NCBI RefSeq assembly: GCF_042648965.1
Contig: NZ_JBHRYJ010000001.1
Location: 1,736,001 to 1,800,000, forward strand
Origin: Ferrovibrio xuzhouensis
GTDB lineage: Bacteria > Pseudomonadota > Alphaproteobacteria > Ferrovibrionales > Ferrovibrionaceae
Length of the DNA stretch: 64,000 bases
Direction: 5' to 3'
Numbering within the stretch: position 1 is the stretch's first letter; each line of letters starts with the position of its first letter. The notes beneath the pieces are model-generated. The model had not been told where the DNA came from. It searched no databases and saw only the letters and a program-made list of their open reading frames with translations. Made by a program: the position numbers and the translations under genes. This document shows, one piece after another, positions 1 to 8,105 of the stretch.

Positions 1-476
1 ATATGCTCGAGACCTTCTCGCGGCACAGCCTGATCGACCTCGAGGTCCAGGCCAAGGGCGACATCCATATCGACTATCATCACCTGACCGAGGATACCGG
101 CATCGTCATCGGCGAGGCGGTGGCCAAGGCGCTCGGCGACCGCGCCGGCATCCTGCGCTATGGCGATGCGCTGATCCCGATGGACGAGGCGCTGACCCGC
201 GTCGCGCTCGACATCTCGAACCGCCCCTACCTGATCTGGAAGGTGGCGTTCAGCCGGCCGAAGCTCGGCGAGATGGATACCGAGCTGTTCAAGGAATGGT
301 TCCAGGCGTTTGCCCAGAATGCCGGCATCACCCTGCATGTCGAGAACCTGTACGGCGAGAACAACCACCATATCGTCGAGACCTGCTACAAGGGTCTCGC
401 CCGGGCGCTGCGACACGCCTGCACCGTCGATGCGCGCAGCCCGCAGGCTGTGCCGTCGACCAAAGGCTCGCTGTAA
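1..476 (+). CDS. hisB: Imidazoleglycerol-phosphate dehydratase, 5' end outside window
   Basis: Catalyses dehydration of imidazole-glycerol phosphate to imidazole-acetol phosphate in histidine synthesis, in the cytoplasm. The visible 157 residues carry both metal-binding His clusters typical of the family: HHLTED at visible residues 26-31 and ENNHH further on, with the end resembling the usual PSTKG tail. The family is about 195-200 residues, so roughly 40 N-terminal residues lie upstream of the window. The reading frame is continuous from base 3. It is the first visible gene of a same-strand his operon; the next start lies 9 bp after the stop. Monofunctional type, without a fused phosphatase domain in the visible part. 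Confidence 0.95.
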   Translation, partial: MLETFSRHSLIDLEVQAKGDIHIDYHHLTEDTGIVIGEAVAKALGDRAGILRYGDALIPMDEALTRVALDISNRPYLIWKVAFSRPKLGEMDTELFKEWFQAFAQNAGITLHVENLYGENNHHIVETCYKGLARALRHACTVDARSPQAVPSTKGSL

Positions 477-485
477 GGGGCTTTC

Positions 486-941
486 ATGCGCTTTTTCACA
501 TTGCATGAGCGCCCCGGCAACGGCGGCGATGTGATCGCCGTGGCCTCGGGATTCTCCTGGGCCGCGGCGCTGGTTCCCCTGCTGTGGCTGCTGTGGCACC
601 GGCTGTGGCTCGGCCTCGCCGGGTATGTCGTCTTCAGCGTTGCGCTCGGCCTGGTCACCGAGTTCGGCGGCATCGCCGACCCGGCCGCCGCGCTGATCGC
701 CCTGGCCGTCGGCTTCCTGATCGGCTGCATGGCCGCCGATTTCCGCCGCTGGACGCTTGCCCGCCGCGGCTGGCGGCTGGCCGGCGTGGTGCTGGCCGGC
801 TCCGCCGCCGAGGCCGAGGCCCGCTGGTTGCACGCGCCGGAAAACCGGAGGGCCGCAACCGCGCGCCCGGCCGGTGCACAGCCGTCGCCCGCCGCGGCCC
901 GGCCCGGCCCGGCCGACAGCGCCTTCCCGAGGCTGGTGTAA
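486..941 (+). CDS. DUF2628 membrane protein in his operon
   Basis: A 151-residue protein with hydrophobic segments around residues 20-40, 43-62 and 64-85 and a proline/alanine-rich C-terminal tail that is probably disordered. Its start FFTLHE and the membrane layout match DUF2628 proteins, which in alphaproteobacteria commonly sit between hisB and hisH. Function unknown; the position suggests only co-expression with histidine synthesis. It is 9 bp after hisB and its stop is 1 bp before the hisH start. Confidence 0.8.
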   Translation: MRFFTLHERPGNGGDVIAVASGFSWAAALVPLLWLLWHRLWLGLAGYVVFSVALGLVTEFGGIADPAAALIALAVGFLIGCMAADFRRWTLARRGWRLAGVVLAGSAAEAEARWLHAPENRRAATARPAGAQPSPAAARPGPADSAFPRLV

Positions 942-942
942 G

Positions 943-1587
943 ATGAAGCTCGCCCTGATCGATTACGGCTCCGGCAACCTGCGCTCCGCCGCCAAGGCGC
1001 TCCAGCGGGCCGCCGCCGAGGATGGCATCGCGCTGGACCTGGCGGTGACCAGCAATATCGCCGATGTGCATGCGGCCGACCGCATCGTGCTGCCCGGCGT
1101 CGGCGCCTTCGCCGACTGCTATCGCGGCCTTAGCCAACTCGACGGCATGATCGAGACGCTAAACGATGAAGTTCTGCGCAAAGCCAAGCCGTTCTTAGGC
1201 ATCTGCGTCGGCATGCAGCTGATGGCGACCGTCGGCCGCGAGCATGGCGAACACAGGGGACTGGGCTGGATCGACGGCGCGGTGGAGCTGCTGCAGCCGT
1301 CTGATCCGGCGCTGAAAATCCCCCATATGGGCTGGAACCAGCTACGCCTGCTGCAGCCGCAGCACCCGGTGCTGGCCGGCCTGAAAGACGGCGACCATGC
1401 CTATTTCGTGCACAGCTACCACCTGAAGCCGGCGGATCGCGGCGTGATCCTTGCAGAGGCCGACTATGGCGGCCCGGTGGTCGCCGCCGTGGGCCGCGCC
1501 AATATGGTCGGTACCCAGTTCCATCCGGAAAAAAGCCAGGCGACCGGTCTGCGGCTGCTGGCCAATTTCCTGCGCTGGACACCTTAG
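943..1587 (+). CDS. hisH: Imidazole glycerol phosphate synthase, glutaminase subunit
   Basis: Glutamine amidotransferase subunit that feeds ammonia to HisF for imidazole ring closure. The 214-residue protein starts with the usual IDYGSGN motif, has the nucleophile in GICVGMQ (C88), and ends with the FHPEKSQ motif (H194, E196), giving a complete catalytic triad. A longer in-frame reading begins at 757 but overlaps DUF2628 and adds no family sequence, so the ATG at 943 is preferred. The HisF partner is encoded 1.3 kb downstream in the same operon. Confidence 0.96.
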   Translation: MKLALIDYGSGNLRSAAKALQRAAAEDGIALDLAVTSNIADVHAADRIVLPGVGAFADCYRGLSQLDGMIETLNDEVLRKAKPFLGICVGMQLMATVGREHGEHRGLGWIDGAVELLQPSDPALKIPHMGWNQLRLLQPQHPVLAGLKDGDHAYFVHSYHLKPADRGVILAEADYGGPVVAAVGRANMVGTQFHPEKSQATGLRLLANFLRWTP

Positions 1588-1596
1588 GGAAGCGTC

Positions 1597-2151
1597 ATGA
1601 CGATCAAGGTCAAGGACATCACCCCCAATGCCGTGGTCGAGAAGGTCGCCGCGCTCAGCGACGACGAGCTCGACGAGCTGTGCGAGGCCGCCGAGAAGGC
1701 GATCCTCGACGGCAATGGCTTCGGCTGGCTGACGCCGCCGCCGCGCCGCGTGCTGGAAAGCTACTGGCGCGGCGTGCTGCTGATGCCGCAGCGCGACCTC
1801 TTCGTTGCCCGGCTCGACGGCGCCATCGTCGGCTCGACCCAGCTGCTGCGACCGCCGCCGAACAACGAGGCGCAGGCCCATGCCGCGCAGCTCACCACCT
1901 TTTTCATCGCGCCCTGGGCGCGCGGCCATGGCCTCGCCCGCGGTTTGCTGAAGGCCGTCGAAGAGACCGGCCGCGCGGCGGGCTTCCAGCAGATCGATCT
2001 CGACCTGCGCGCCACCCTGGCCGCCGCGATCCAGCTGATCGAGCAGGCCGGCTACAAGCGCTGGGGCATCAAGCCGCGCTATGCCTTCATCGACGGCAGC
2101 CATATCGACGGCTATTTCTACACCAAGCTGCTGGCGGAGACGGCCGCATGA
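1597..2151 (+). CDS. GNAT family N-acetyltransferase inside his operon
   Basis: A 184-residue putative acetyltransferase. The acetyl-CoA-binding signature is ARGHGLARGLL (about residues 107-117), followed by a helix and the strand/loop EQAGYKRWG typical of the GNAT fold. Substrate unknown. It is placed between hisH and hisA, and its TGA overlaps the hisA ATG, so it is translationally coupled to histidine synthesis; a role in that pathway is not implied by sequence. The N-terminal 35 residues look helical and acidic. Confidence 0.8.
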   Translation: MTIKVKDITPNAVVEKVAALSDDELDELCEAAEKAILDGNGFGWLTPPPRRVLESYWRGVLLMPQRDLFVARLDGAIVGSTQLLRPPPNNEAQAHAAQLTTFFIAPWARGHGLARGLLKAVEETGRAAGFQQIDLDLRATLAAAIQLIEQAGYKRWGIKPRYAFIDGSHIDGYFYTKLLAETAA

Positions 2152-2876
2152 ACCTCTATCCCGCCATCGACCTGAAGAACGGCGAATGCGTCCGCCTCAA
2201 GCAGGGCGACATGGCGCAGGTCACCGTGTTCAACGCCGATCCGGCAGCACAGGCGAAGGCTTGGGCCGCGGCCGGTTTCCGCTACCTGCATCTGGTCGAT
2301 CTCGACGGCGCCTTCGCCGGCAGGCCGGCCAATGCGGCCGCCGTCAGGGCGATCCGCGCCGCCATCGACCTGCCGATCCAGCTTGGCGGCGGCATCCGTG
2401 ACGAGGCCACCATCGAGGCCTGGCTCGACGCCGGCATCACCCGGGTCATCCTCGGTACCGTGGCGGTGCGCAACCCGGAGCTGGTGAAGCGAGCCGCGAA
2501 ACGCTGGCCCGGCCGCGTCGTCGTCGGCATCGATGCGCGCGGCGGCCGCGTCGCCGTCGAGGGCTGGGCGGAAGCCAGTGACCTCGATGCGCTCGAGCTG
2601 GCCAGGAAATTCACCGATGCCGGCGTCGCCGCCATCGTCTACACCGACATCGACCGCGACGGCCTGCTCAAGGGCGTCAATGTCGCCGCCACCGCCGCGA
2701 TGGCGCGGGCCGTGCCGATCCCGGTGATCGCGTCGGGCGGCCTGGCCGGCATCGAGGATCTGGTGGCGCTGAATGTCGAGATCGCCGCCGGTGCGAAAAT
2801 CGACGGCGCCATCCTCGGCCGTGCGCTGTATGACGGCCGCATCGACCCGGCCGCGGCGCTGAAGGAGGCGGCATGA
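2148..2876 (+). CDS. hisA: Phosphoribosylformimino-5-aminoimidazole carboxamide ribotide isomerase
   Basis: TIM-barrel isomerase converting ProFAR to PRFAR in histidine synthesis. The 242-residue product starts NLYPAIDLKNGECVRL and shows the twin phosphate-binding repeats (LGGGIRDE; ASGGLAG) and the YTDIDRDG catalytic strand. Starts are coupled at both ends: ATGA overlaps with the upstream GNAT gene and with hisF downstream. A longer in-frame reading from 1680 is just the shadow of the GNAT gene. Confidence 0.96.
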   Translation: MNLYPAIDLKNGECVRLKQGDMAQVTVFNADPAAQAKAWAAAGFRYLHLVDLDGAFAGRPANAAAVRAIRAAIDLPIQLGGGIRDEATIEAWLDAGITRVILGTVAVRNPELVKRAAKRWPGRVVVGIDARGGRVAVEGWAEASDLDALELARKFTDAGVAAIVYTDIDRDGLLKGVNVAATAAMARAVPIPVIASGGLAGIEDLVALNVEIAAGAKIDGAILGRALYDGRIDPAAALKEAA

Positions 2877-3637
2877 GCCTCAAGGTCCGCATCATCCCCT
2901 GTCTCGACGTCAAGGACGGCCGCGTCGTCAAGGGCGTCAATTTCGTCAACCTGCGCGATGCCGGCGATCCGGTCGAGCAGGCCGCGGTCTATGACGCCGC
3001 CGGCGCCGACGAGCTGACCTTCCTCGACATCACGGCATCCTCGGACGCGCGCGACACGCTTTACGACGTGGTCGCCCGCACGGCGGAACGCTGCTTCATG
3101 CCGCTGACCGTCGGCGGCGGCGTGCGCCAGGTCGAAGACGTGCGCAAATTATTGCTGGCCGGCGCCGACAAGACCTCGATCAACACCGCCGCCGTCAACC
3201 GCCCCGAATTCGTGCGCGAGGCCGCCGAGAAATTCGGCAGCCAGTGCATCGTCGTCGCCATCGACGCCCGCCAGGTTGCGCCCGGCAAATGGGAAGTCTT
3301 CACCCATGGCGGCCGCAACGGCACCGGCATCGACGTGGTCGCCTGGGCCAGGCGCATGGCCGAGTATGGCGCCGGCGAGATACTGCTGACCTCGATGGAC
3401 CGCGACGGCACCGAAAAGGGCTTCGATCTCGCCCTCACCCGCGCCGTCGCCGATGCGGTGACCATCCCGGTGGTGGCGTCGGGCGGCGTCGGCAATCTGG
3501 ACCATTTCGTCGAAGGTGTAGTCGCGGGCCATGCCTCGGCGGTGCTGGCAGCCTCGATTTTCCACTTCGGCCGGCATAGCATCGGCGAAGCGAAGCGCCA
3601 TATGGCCGAAGCCGGCATACCGGTGCGGCAGCAGTAA
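2873..3637 (+). CDS. hisF: Imidazole glycerol phosphate synthase, cyclase subunit
   Basis: Cyclase subunit that joins with HisH to make imidazole-glycerol phosphate and AICAR from PRFAR and ammonia. The 254-residue TIM barrel starts RIIPCLDVKDGRVVKG and has the second catalytic aspartate strand VVAIDAR, matching full-length HisF. It overlaps hisA by four bases (ATGA). AICAR made here links to the purine pathway, whose genes lie at 27-31 kb. Confidence 0.97.
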   Translation: MSLKVRIIPCLDVKDGRVVKGVNFVNLRDAGDPVEQAAVYDAAGADELTFLDITASSDARDTLYDVVARTAERCFMPLTVGGGVRQVEDVRKLLLAGADKTSINTAAVNRPEFVREAAEKFGSQCIVVAIDARQVAPGKWEVFTHGGRNGTGIDVVAWARRMAEYGAGEILLTSMDRDGTEKGFDLALTRAVADAVTIPVVASGGVGNLDHFVEGVVAGHASAVLAASIFHFGRHSIGEAKRHMAEAGIPVRQQ

Positions 3638-3654
3638 GGGGAGAGACCGGAGCG

Positions 3655-3984
3655 ATGAGCGACAACCGCGATACGCTGGAACGACTCTACGACGTCATCG
3701 TCAGCCGCAAGGGCGGCGACCCCGCCGTGTCGCATACCGCCAAGCTGTTCGCCAAGGGCCGCGCCAAGATCGCCCAGAAGATGGGCGAGGAAGCCGTCGA
3801 GCTGGCGATTGCCGCGGTGTCCGAGACCCGCGAGGCGATGGTCTCGGAAAGCGCCGATCTCGTCTTTCACCTGCTGGTGCTATGGGCCGAATGCGGCATC
3901 ACCATCGATGACGTGCGCGACGAACTGACCAAGCGCGAGGGCCAGTCGGGCATCGAGGAAAAGAAGGCCCGCCAGCTCACCTGA
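3655..3984 (+). CDS. hisE: Phosphoribosyl-ATP pyrophosphatase
   Basis: Hydrolyses phosphoribosyl-ATP to phosphoribosyl-AMP, step 2 of histidine synthesis. The 109-residue MazG-like all-alpha protein carries the conserved run KGRAKIAQKMGEEAVELAIA with acidic metal ligands, followed by SESADLVFHLLVL. Monofunctional, not fused to HisI, as is usual in alphaproteobacteria. A GGGGAGAGA Shine-Dalgarno lies just upstream; hisF ends 17 bp before. Confidence 0.95.
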   Translation: MSDNRDTLERLYDVIVSRKGGDPAVSHTAKLFAKGRAKIAQKMGEEAVELAIAAVSETREAMVSESADLVFHLLVLWAECGITIDDVRDELTKREGQSGIEEKKARQLT

Positions 3985-4014
3985 TTTCCGCAGCCCCAGA
4001 GCGAGAGACGACCG

Positions 4015-4389
4015 ATGGCCAAGGCCTATGACAGCAGCAACGTGTTCGCGAAAATCCTGCGCGGCGAGATTCCCTGCAAGAAAGTGCACGAGACGACGTA
4101 CAGCCTCGCCTTCGCCGATATCAATCCGCTCGCCCCGGTGCATGTGCTGGTGATCCCCAAGGGCGCCTATGTCGATTTTGATGATTTCGCCGACCGCGCC
4201 TCGCCCGAGGAAATGGCCGATTACGTGAAGGCGATCGGCGACACGGCGAAGATCGCCGGCGCGGCGGACGGCGGCTATCGCCTGCTCAGCAACTGCGGCG
4301 TCAATGCCAACCAGGAAGTGCCGCACCTGCATGTCCATATCTTCGGCGGCCGGCATCTCGGCCGCATGCTGAAGAAGGACGGCGACTAG
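4015..4389 (+). CDS. HIT family (HINT-like) nucleotide-binding protein
   Basis: A 124-residue histidine triad protein, probably a purine nucleoside phosphoramidase of the HINT branch. The triad is at H104, H106 and H108 in the LHVHIFGG motif, preceded by the NVFAKILRGEIPCKK start characteristic of bacterial HINT. It follows hisE by 30 bp on the same strand; hisE-HIT adjacency is common in alphaproteobacteria. Physiological substrate unknown. Confidence 0.9.
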   Translation: MAKAYDSSNVFAKILRGEIPCKKVHETTYSLAFADINPLAPVHVLVIPKGAYVDFDDFADRASPEEMADYVKAIGDTAKIAGAADGGYRLLSNCGVNANQEVPHLHVHIFGGRHLGRMLKKDGD

Positions 4390-4418
4390 CGGCGCGGCGG
4401 GCAAGGGAGAGCCGCGCC

Positions 4419-5903
4419 ATGCGCCTCTATGCCGCCGCCCTGTTCACCGAAACCAACACCTTCTCGCCGATCCCGACCGCGCGGGCCGGCTTCGAGGAGG
4501 GCTGTCACGCCGCGCCGGGCCGCTATCCCGATTATTCCTCGCCCTATGGCGCTCCGCTGTGGGAGGCGCGCCGCCGCGCCAAGGCCGACGGCCATATGCT
4601 GGTCGAGGGCCCGGTCGCCTATGCCCAGCCGGCCGGCACCACCACGCGCGCCGCCTATGAATCCTTGCGCGACGAGCTGCTGGATCATCTGAAACAGAAC
4701 CTGCCGGTCGACGTGGTGCTGCTCGGCCTGCACGGCGCCATGGTCGCCGACGGCTATGACGATTGCGAGGGCGACCTGCTCGCCCGCATCCGTACGCTGG
4801 TGGGCCCGGATACGGTGATCGGCGCCGAACTCGATCCGCATTGCCAGCTGTCGCAGGCGATGCAGGACAACGCCGACATCCTGATCTGCTTCAAGGAATA
4901 TCCGCATATCGATTTTGCCGAACGCGCGGTCGAGCTGGTCGATCTCTGCCTGCGCGCCGCGGCGGGCGAGATCCGCCCGGTGATGGCGAGCTTCGACTGC
5001 CGGATGATCGATATCTACCACACGACGCGCGCGCCGATGCGCGGCTATGTCGACCGCCTGTCGGCACTGGAAGGCCAGGACGGGATTCTGTCGGTCTCGG
5101 TGGCACATGGCTTCCCCTGGGGCGATGTGCCCGACCTGTCGACGAAACTGCTCGTCGTTGCCGACAGGGATGCCGGCAAGGCGGCGGCGCTGGCCGAGAC
5201 TCTCGGCCGCGAACTCTATGGCCTGCGCGGCACCACCGCGCCGAAGTATCTCACCATCGACACGGCGCTCGACCAGGCGCTCGCCCACAACAGCGGTACC
5301 GTGGTGATCGCCGAATCCGCCGACAATGCCGGCGGCGGCGCGCCGTCGGATGCGACCTTCCTGCTGCGCCGCGTGCTGGAGCGCGGCATCGCCGGGGTGG
5401 CGCACGGTCCCTTCTGGGATCCGGTCGCGGTGTCGCTGTGCTTCGCCGCCGGTCCGGGCGCGCGGCTGCCCTTGCGCCTCGGCGGCAAGACCGGGCCGAT
5501 GTCGGGTGCGCCGCTCGATCTCGAGGTTGAGGTCCGCTCGCTGGTCCGCAACGCGATGCAGAGCTTCGGCGCGGCGCAGATGCCGCTCGGCGATGCGGCC
5601 TGCCTGCGCGTGCTGTCGTTCGACGGCCAACCCGCCGGCGATGATGTCGAGGTCGTGGTGAATACGCTGCGCAACCAGGCCAAGGGCCTCGAGCTGTTCA
5701 CCGCGCACGGCATCGACCTCGCGCAGAAACGCATCGTGGTGGTGAAGTCGAGTCAGCATTTCCATGCCGCCTACGCGCCGGTCGCGCAGGATGTGCTGTA
5801 TGTCGGCGGCCCGGGCGCCATCGCCGCCGACATCGCGCAGCTCGATTATCGCCGCATCACGCGGCCGAAATGGCCCTTCGACGCCGATCCGCTCGGCGCC
5901 TGA
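4419..5903 (+). CDS. M81 family metallopeptidase (MlrC-like)
   Basis: A 494-residue protein of the MlrC/M81 family, named after microcystinase C, here more likely a general peptide or amide hydrolase. Visible family motifs are the N-terminal AALFTETNTFSP, the putative metal-site region LLGLHGAMVADGYDD followed by GAELDPHCQLS, and the C-terminal SSQHFHAAYAP. No signal peptide. The start ATG has a GGGAGAG upstream. It is the last gene of the rightward run that begins with his, and converges on the dehydrogenase gene across an 18-bp gap. Confidence 0.88.
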   Translation: MRLYAAALFTETNTFSPIPTARAGFEEGCHAAPGRYPDYSSPYGAPLWEARRRAKADGHMLVEGPVAYAQPAGTTTRAAYESLRDELLDHLKQNLPVDVVLLGLHGAMVADGYDDCEGDLLARIRTLVGPDTVIGAELDPHCQLSQAMQDNADILICFKEYPHIDFAERAVELVDLCLRAAAGEIRPVMASFDCRMIDIYHTTRAPMRGYVDRLSALEGQDGILSVSVAHGFPWGDVPDLSTKLLVVADRDAGKAAALAETLGRELYGLRGTTAPKYLTIDTALDQALAHNSGTVVIAESADNAGGGAPSDATFLLRRVLERGIAGVAHGPFWDPVAVSLCFAAGPGARLPLRLGGKTGPMSGAPLDLEVEVRSLVRNAMQSFGAAQMPLGDAACLRVLSFDGQPAGDDVEVVVNTLRNQAKGLELFTAHGIDLAQKRIVVVKSSQHFHAAYAPVAQDVLYVGGPGAIAADIAQLDYRRITRPKWPFDADPLGA

Positions 5904-5921
5904 CCTCTTCGGTGACTGTCG

Positions 5922-6704
5922 TCACTCCATGAACCAGCCGTGGCTGACCACCAGCGACTGACCGGTCAGCGCGTTGGAGGGGAAGCTGGCGAAGACCAGC
6001 GCCACTTCGGCGACATCCTCGATGGTGGTGAATTCCTGGTCGACGGTCTCGCCCAGCATGACGCGGTTGATGACCTCCTGTTCGGAAATCCCCAAGGTCT
6101 TGGCCTGTTCCGGAATCTGCTTGTCGACCAGCGGCGTGCGCACGAAGCCCGGGCAGATCACATTGGCGCGCACGCCCTTCTTGCCGCCTTCCTTGGCGAT
6201 CACGCGGGCGAGGCCGAGCAGGCCGTGCTTGGCGGTCACATACGGCGCCTTCAGCGCCGAGGCGACCTTGGAATGCGCCGAACCCATGAAGATCACCGAG
6301 CCGCTACCGGCCTTGTACATATGCGGCAGGCAGGCCTTCGAGGTCAGGAAGGCGCCATCGAGATGGATCGCCAGCATCTTCTTCCATTCGGCGTAGGTGA
6401 ACTCCTCCACCGGGTGCACGATCTGGATGCCGGCATTCGACACCAGCACGTCGACGCCGCCCCAGGCCTTCACCACCTCGGCGACGCCGGCATTGACCTG
6501 CTCCTCGCTGGTCACGTCCATCGCCACCGCCATCGCGGTGCCGGGACCCATCTTGGCCAGTGCCGCCGCGGTCGCCTTGGCGTCGTCGAGCTTGAGGTCG
6601 GCGATCACGACTTTCGCGCCCTCCTCGACATAGCGCTTGGCGATGCCGTGGCCGAGGCCGCTGGCGCTGCCGGTGATGATGCAGACCTTGTCCTTGAGTT
6701 TCAT
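5922..6704 (-). CDS. 3-hydroxybutyrate dehydrogenase (SDR family)
   Basis: A 260-residue short-chain dehydrogenase likely interconverting 3-hydroxybutyrate and acetoacetate with NAD(H). Seen: Rossmann glycine motif TGSASGLGHGIA near the start, VSNAGIQ, catalytic Ser in FMGSAHSK, and the Y155-x3-K159 pair in APYVTAKHG; the C-terminus SHGWFME is typical of bdhA-type enzymes. Strong GGAGTCTCC-type Shine-Dalgarno (read on minus) lies just before the ATG. The substrate call is from family resemblance; other SDR activities are possible. It would serve PHB or ketone-body use. Confidence 0.85.
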   Translation of the reverse strand: MKLKDKVCIITGSASGLGHGIAKRYVEEGAKVVIADLKLDDAKATAAALAKMGPGTAMAVAMDVTSEEQVNAGVAEVVKAWGGVDVLVSNAGIQIVHPVEEFTYAEWKKMLAIHLDGAFLTSKACLPHMYKAGSGSVIFMGSAHSKVASALKAPYVTAKHGLLGLARVIAKEGGKKGVRANVICPGFVRTPLVDKQIPEQAKTLGISEQEVINRVMLGETVDQEFTTIEDVAEVALVFASFPSNALTGQSLVVSHGWFME

Positions 6705-6739
6705 CGGGGAGTCTCCTTTACGGTCAGTATGTAGGACGA

Positions 6740-7903
6740 TCAGGATTCGGCGCGGGTCAGGTCGAAGATGGCGACGCCGGCTTCGGGTTTCTTGCGCTCC
6801 AGCCAGTCCTTGCGCTGCAGGCCGTGGCGCACGTCGTCGCGGCCGGCGGTCCAGCGTTCCTCCATCGACAGGCGGGAGAATTCGTAATCCTTCGAATCGG
6901 TGTCGAAAGGGCGGCGCCGGTTGATCAGATGCGCAATCGTAATGGCCGCGTTGCAGCTCCAGTACTCCAGGCTGACCGCATCAGGGTCATCGCGCAGCTC
7001 CGGCGGCAGTTTTTGTACCAGCCGCCGCGCGGCGCGGCGCATGGTCTGGGTCTGACGGAACTGGTCGGTGTTCAGCCGGGTGCGGCTCGAATAGCGGATT
7101 TCCTTCTCGCGCTGGGCGACGTCGAAGATGGTCTCCGGCATGGGGCCCTTGGCGCTGAACAGGTCGACCTGGAAGATGCACATGTCGCTGCGGTCGCCGG
7201 TATATTCCAGCACGTAGTTGAGCGGCGTGTTCGAGACGATGCCGCCGTCCCAGTACAGCCGGCCCTCGATCTCCACCGGCGGCAGGCCGGGCGGCAGCGC
7301 GCCGGACGCCATGATGTGCTCCGGCCCGATGCGGGTATGGTGGCTGTCAAAATACGTGAAGTTGCCGGTCTCGAGGTCGACGGCGCCGACGCTGAGCCGG
7401 ATGCCATCATTGTTCAGCCGGTCGAAATCGACCAGCTTTTCCAGCGACGCGCGCAGCGGCGCGGTGTCGTAATAGCTGAGTGCTCCCTTGCTGCCCTGCC
7501 AGACGGCAAACGGCGGCGGCATGCGTGGCCGGAAGAAGCCGGGGATGCCGAACAGGCTGCCGGCCCAGGCGGCGGTCTGGCTCAGCAGCCGGCGTTCGGC
7601 ATCGCCGCCGAGGATCGGCTGCTGCATCAGGCTGGACGAGGCGGTCTCCCAGAAGCTGCGCAGCGCGGGCAGGCGTTTTTCCGGCGGATTGCCGGCGATC
7701 AGCGCGGCATTGACGGCGCCGATCGAGATGCCGGCCAGCCACTGCGGGCTGTAGCCGGTTTCCGCCAGCGCCTCATAGGCGCCGGCCTGGTAGGCGCCGA
7801 GCGCGCCGCCGCCCTGCAGCACCAGCACGGTCTGCTCGCCGGGGCGCGGCCCTGCAGGGTCGGGCACGGCAAGCGGTGCGGCAGGAGGGGTGTCGGATGC
7901 CAT
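6740..7903 (-). CDS. Patatin-like phospholipase with DUF3734 region
   Basis: A 387-residue putative acyl hydrolase. Seen: oxyanion loop GGGALGAYQAG (31-41), nucleophile S60 in GISIG, and catalytic D219 in WDGG, so the Ser-Asp dyad is intact. The C-terminal third matches the DUF3734 extension of patatin proteins found beside PHB-related genes. The start at 7903 is chosen because a GGAG lies 6 bp before the ATG and the family core begins about 25 residues in; a longer reading to 8239 would overlap the ATPase gene. It lies 35 bp upstream of the dehydrogenase on the same strand, so the two are probably co-transcribed and may act in storage polymer or lipid turnover. Confidence 0.88.
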   Translation of the reverse strand: MASDTPPAAPLAVPDPAGPRPGEQTVLVLQGGGALGAYQAGAYEALAETGYSPQWLAGISIGAVNAALIAGNPPEKRLPALRSFWETASSSLMQQPILGGDAERRLLSQTAAWAGSLFGIPGFFRPRMPPPFAVWQGSKGALSYYDTAPLRASLEKLVDFDRLNNDGIRLSVGAVDLETGNFTYFDSHHTRIGPEHIMASGALPPGLPPVEIEGRLYWDGGIVSNTPLNYVLEYTGDRSDMCIFQVDLFSAKGPMPETIFDVAQREKEIRYSSRTRLNTDQFRQTQTMRRAARRLVQKLPPELRDDPDAVSLEYWSCNAAITIAHLINRRRPFDTDSKDYEFSRLSMEERWTAGRDDVRHGLQRKDWLERKKPEAGVAIFDLTRAES

Positions 7904-8105
7904 GAACAGCTCCGGGGAAACTGCCGCCGGAACCGGCGGCCGGAAGGGGATGCGGTGTCGATAGTCTAGCGTATTTGTGACAGGGCAGCAGCGGCGTAAG
8001 GCAGGAATGTGGCAACCCTGCCGTCTGCGCGCAATTGCCGCAAGCCCGCCGGCGGCTTGACCTCCATCAAGGCGGCGCGGGCGGCAGGACGGGCAGACTG
8101 CGGCA

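Noticed and set aside
757..942. N-terminal extension of hisH
   Set aside because: Overlaps DUF2628 and adds Arg/Pro-rich residues; the normal HisH start is at 943.
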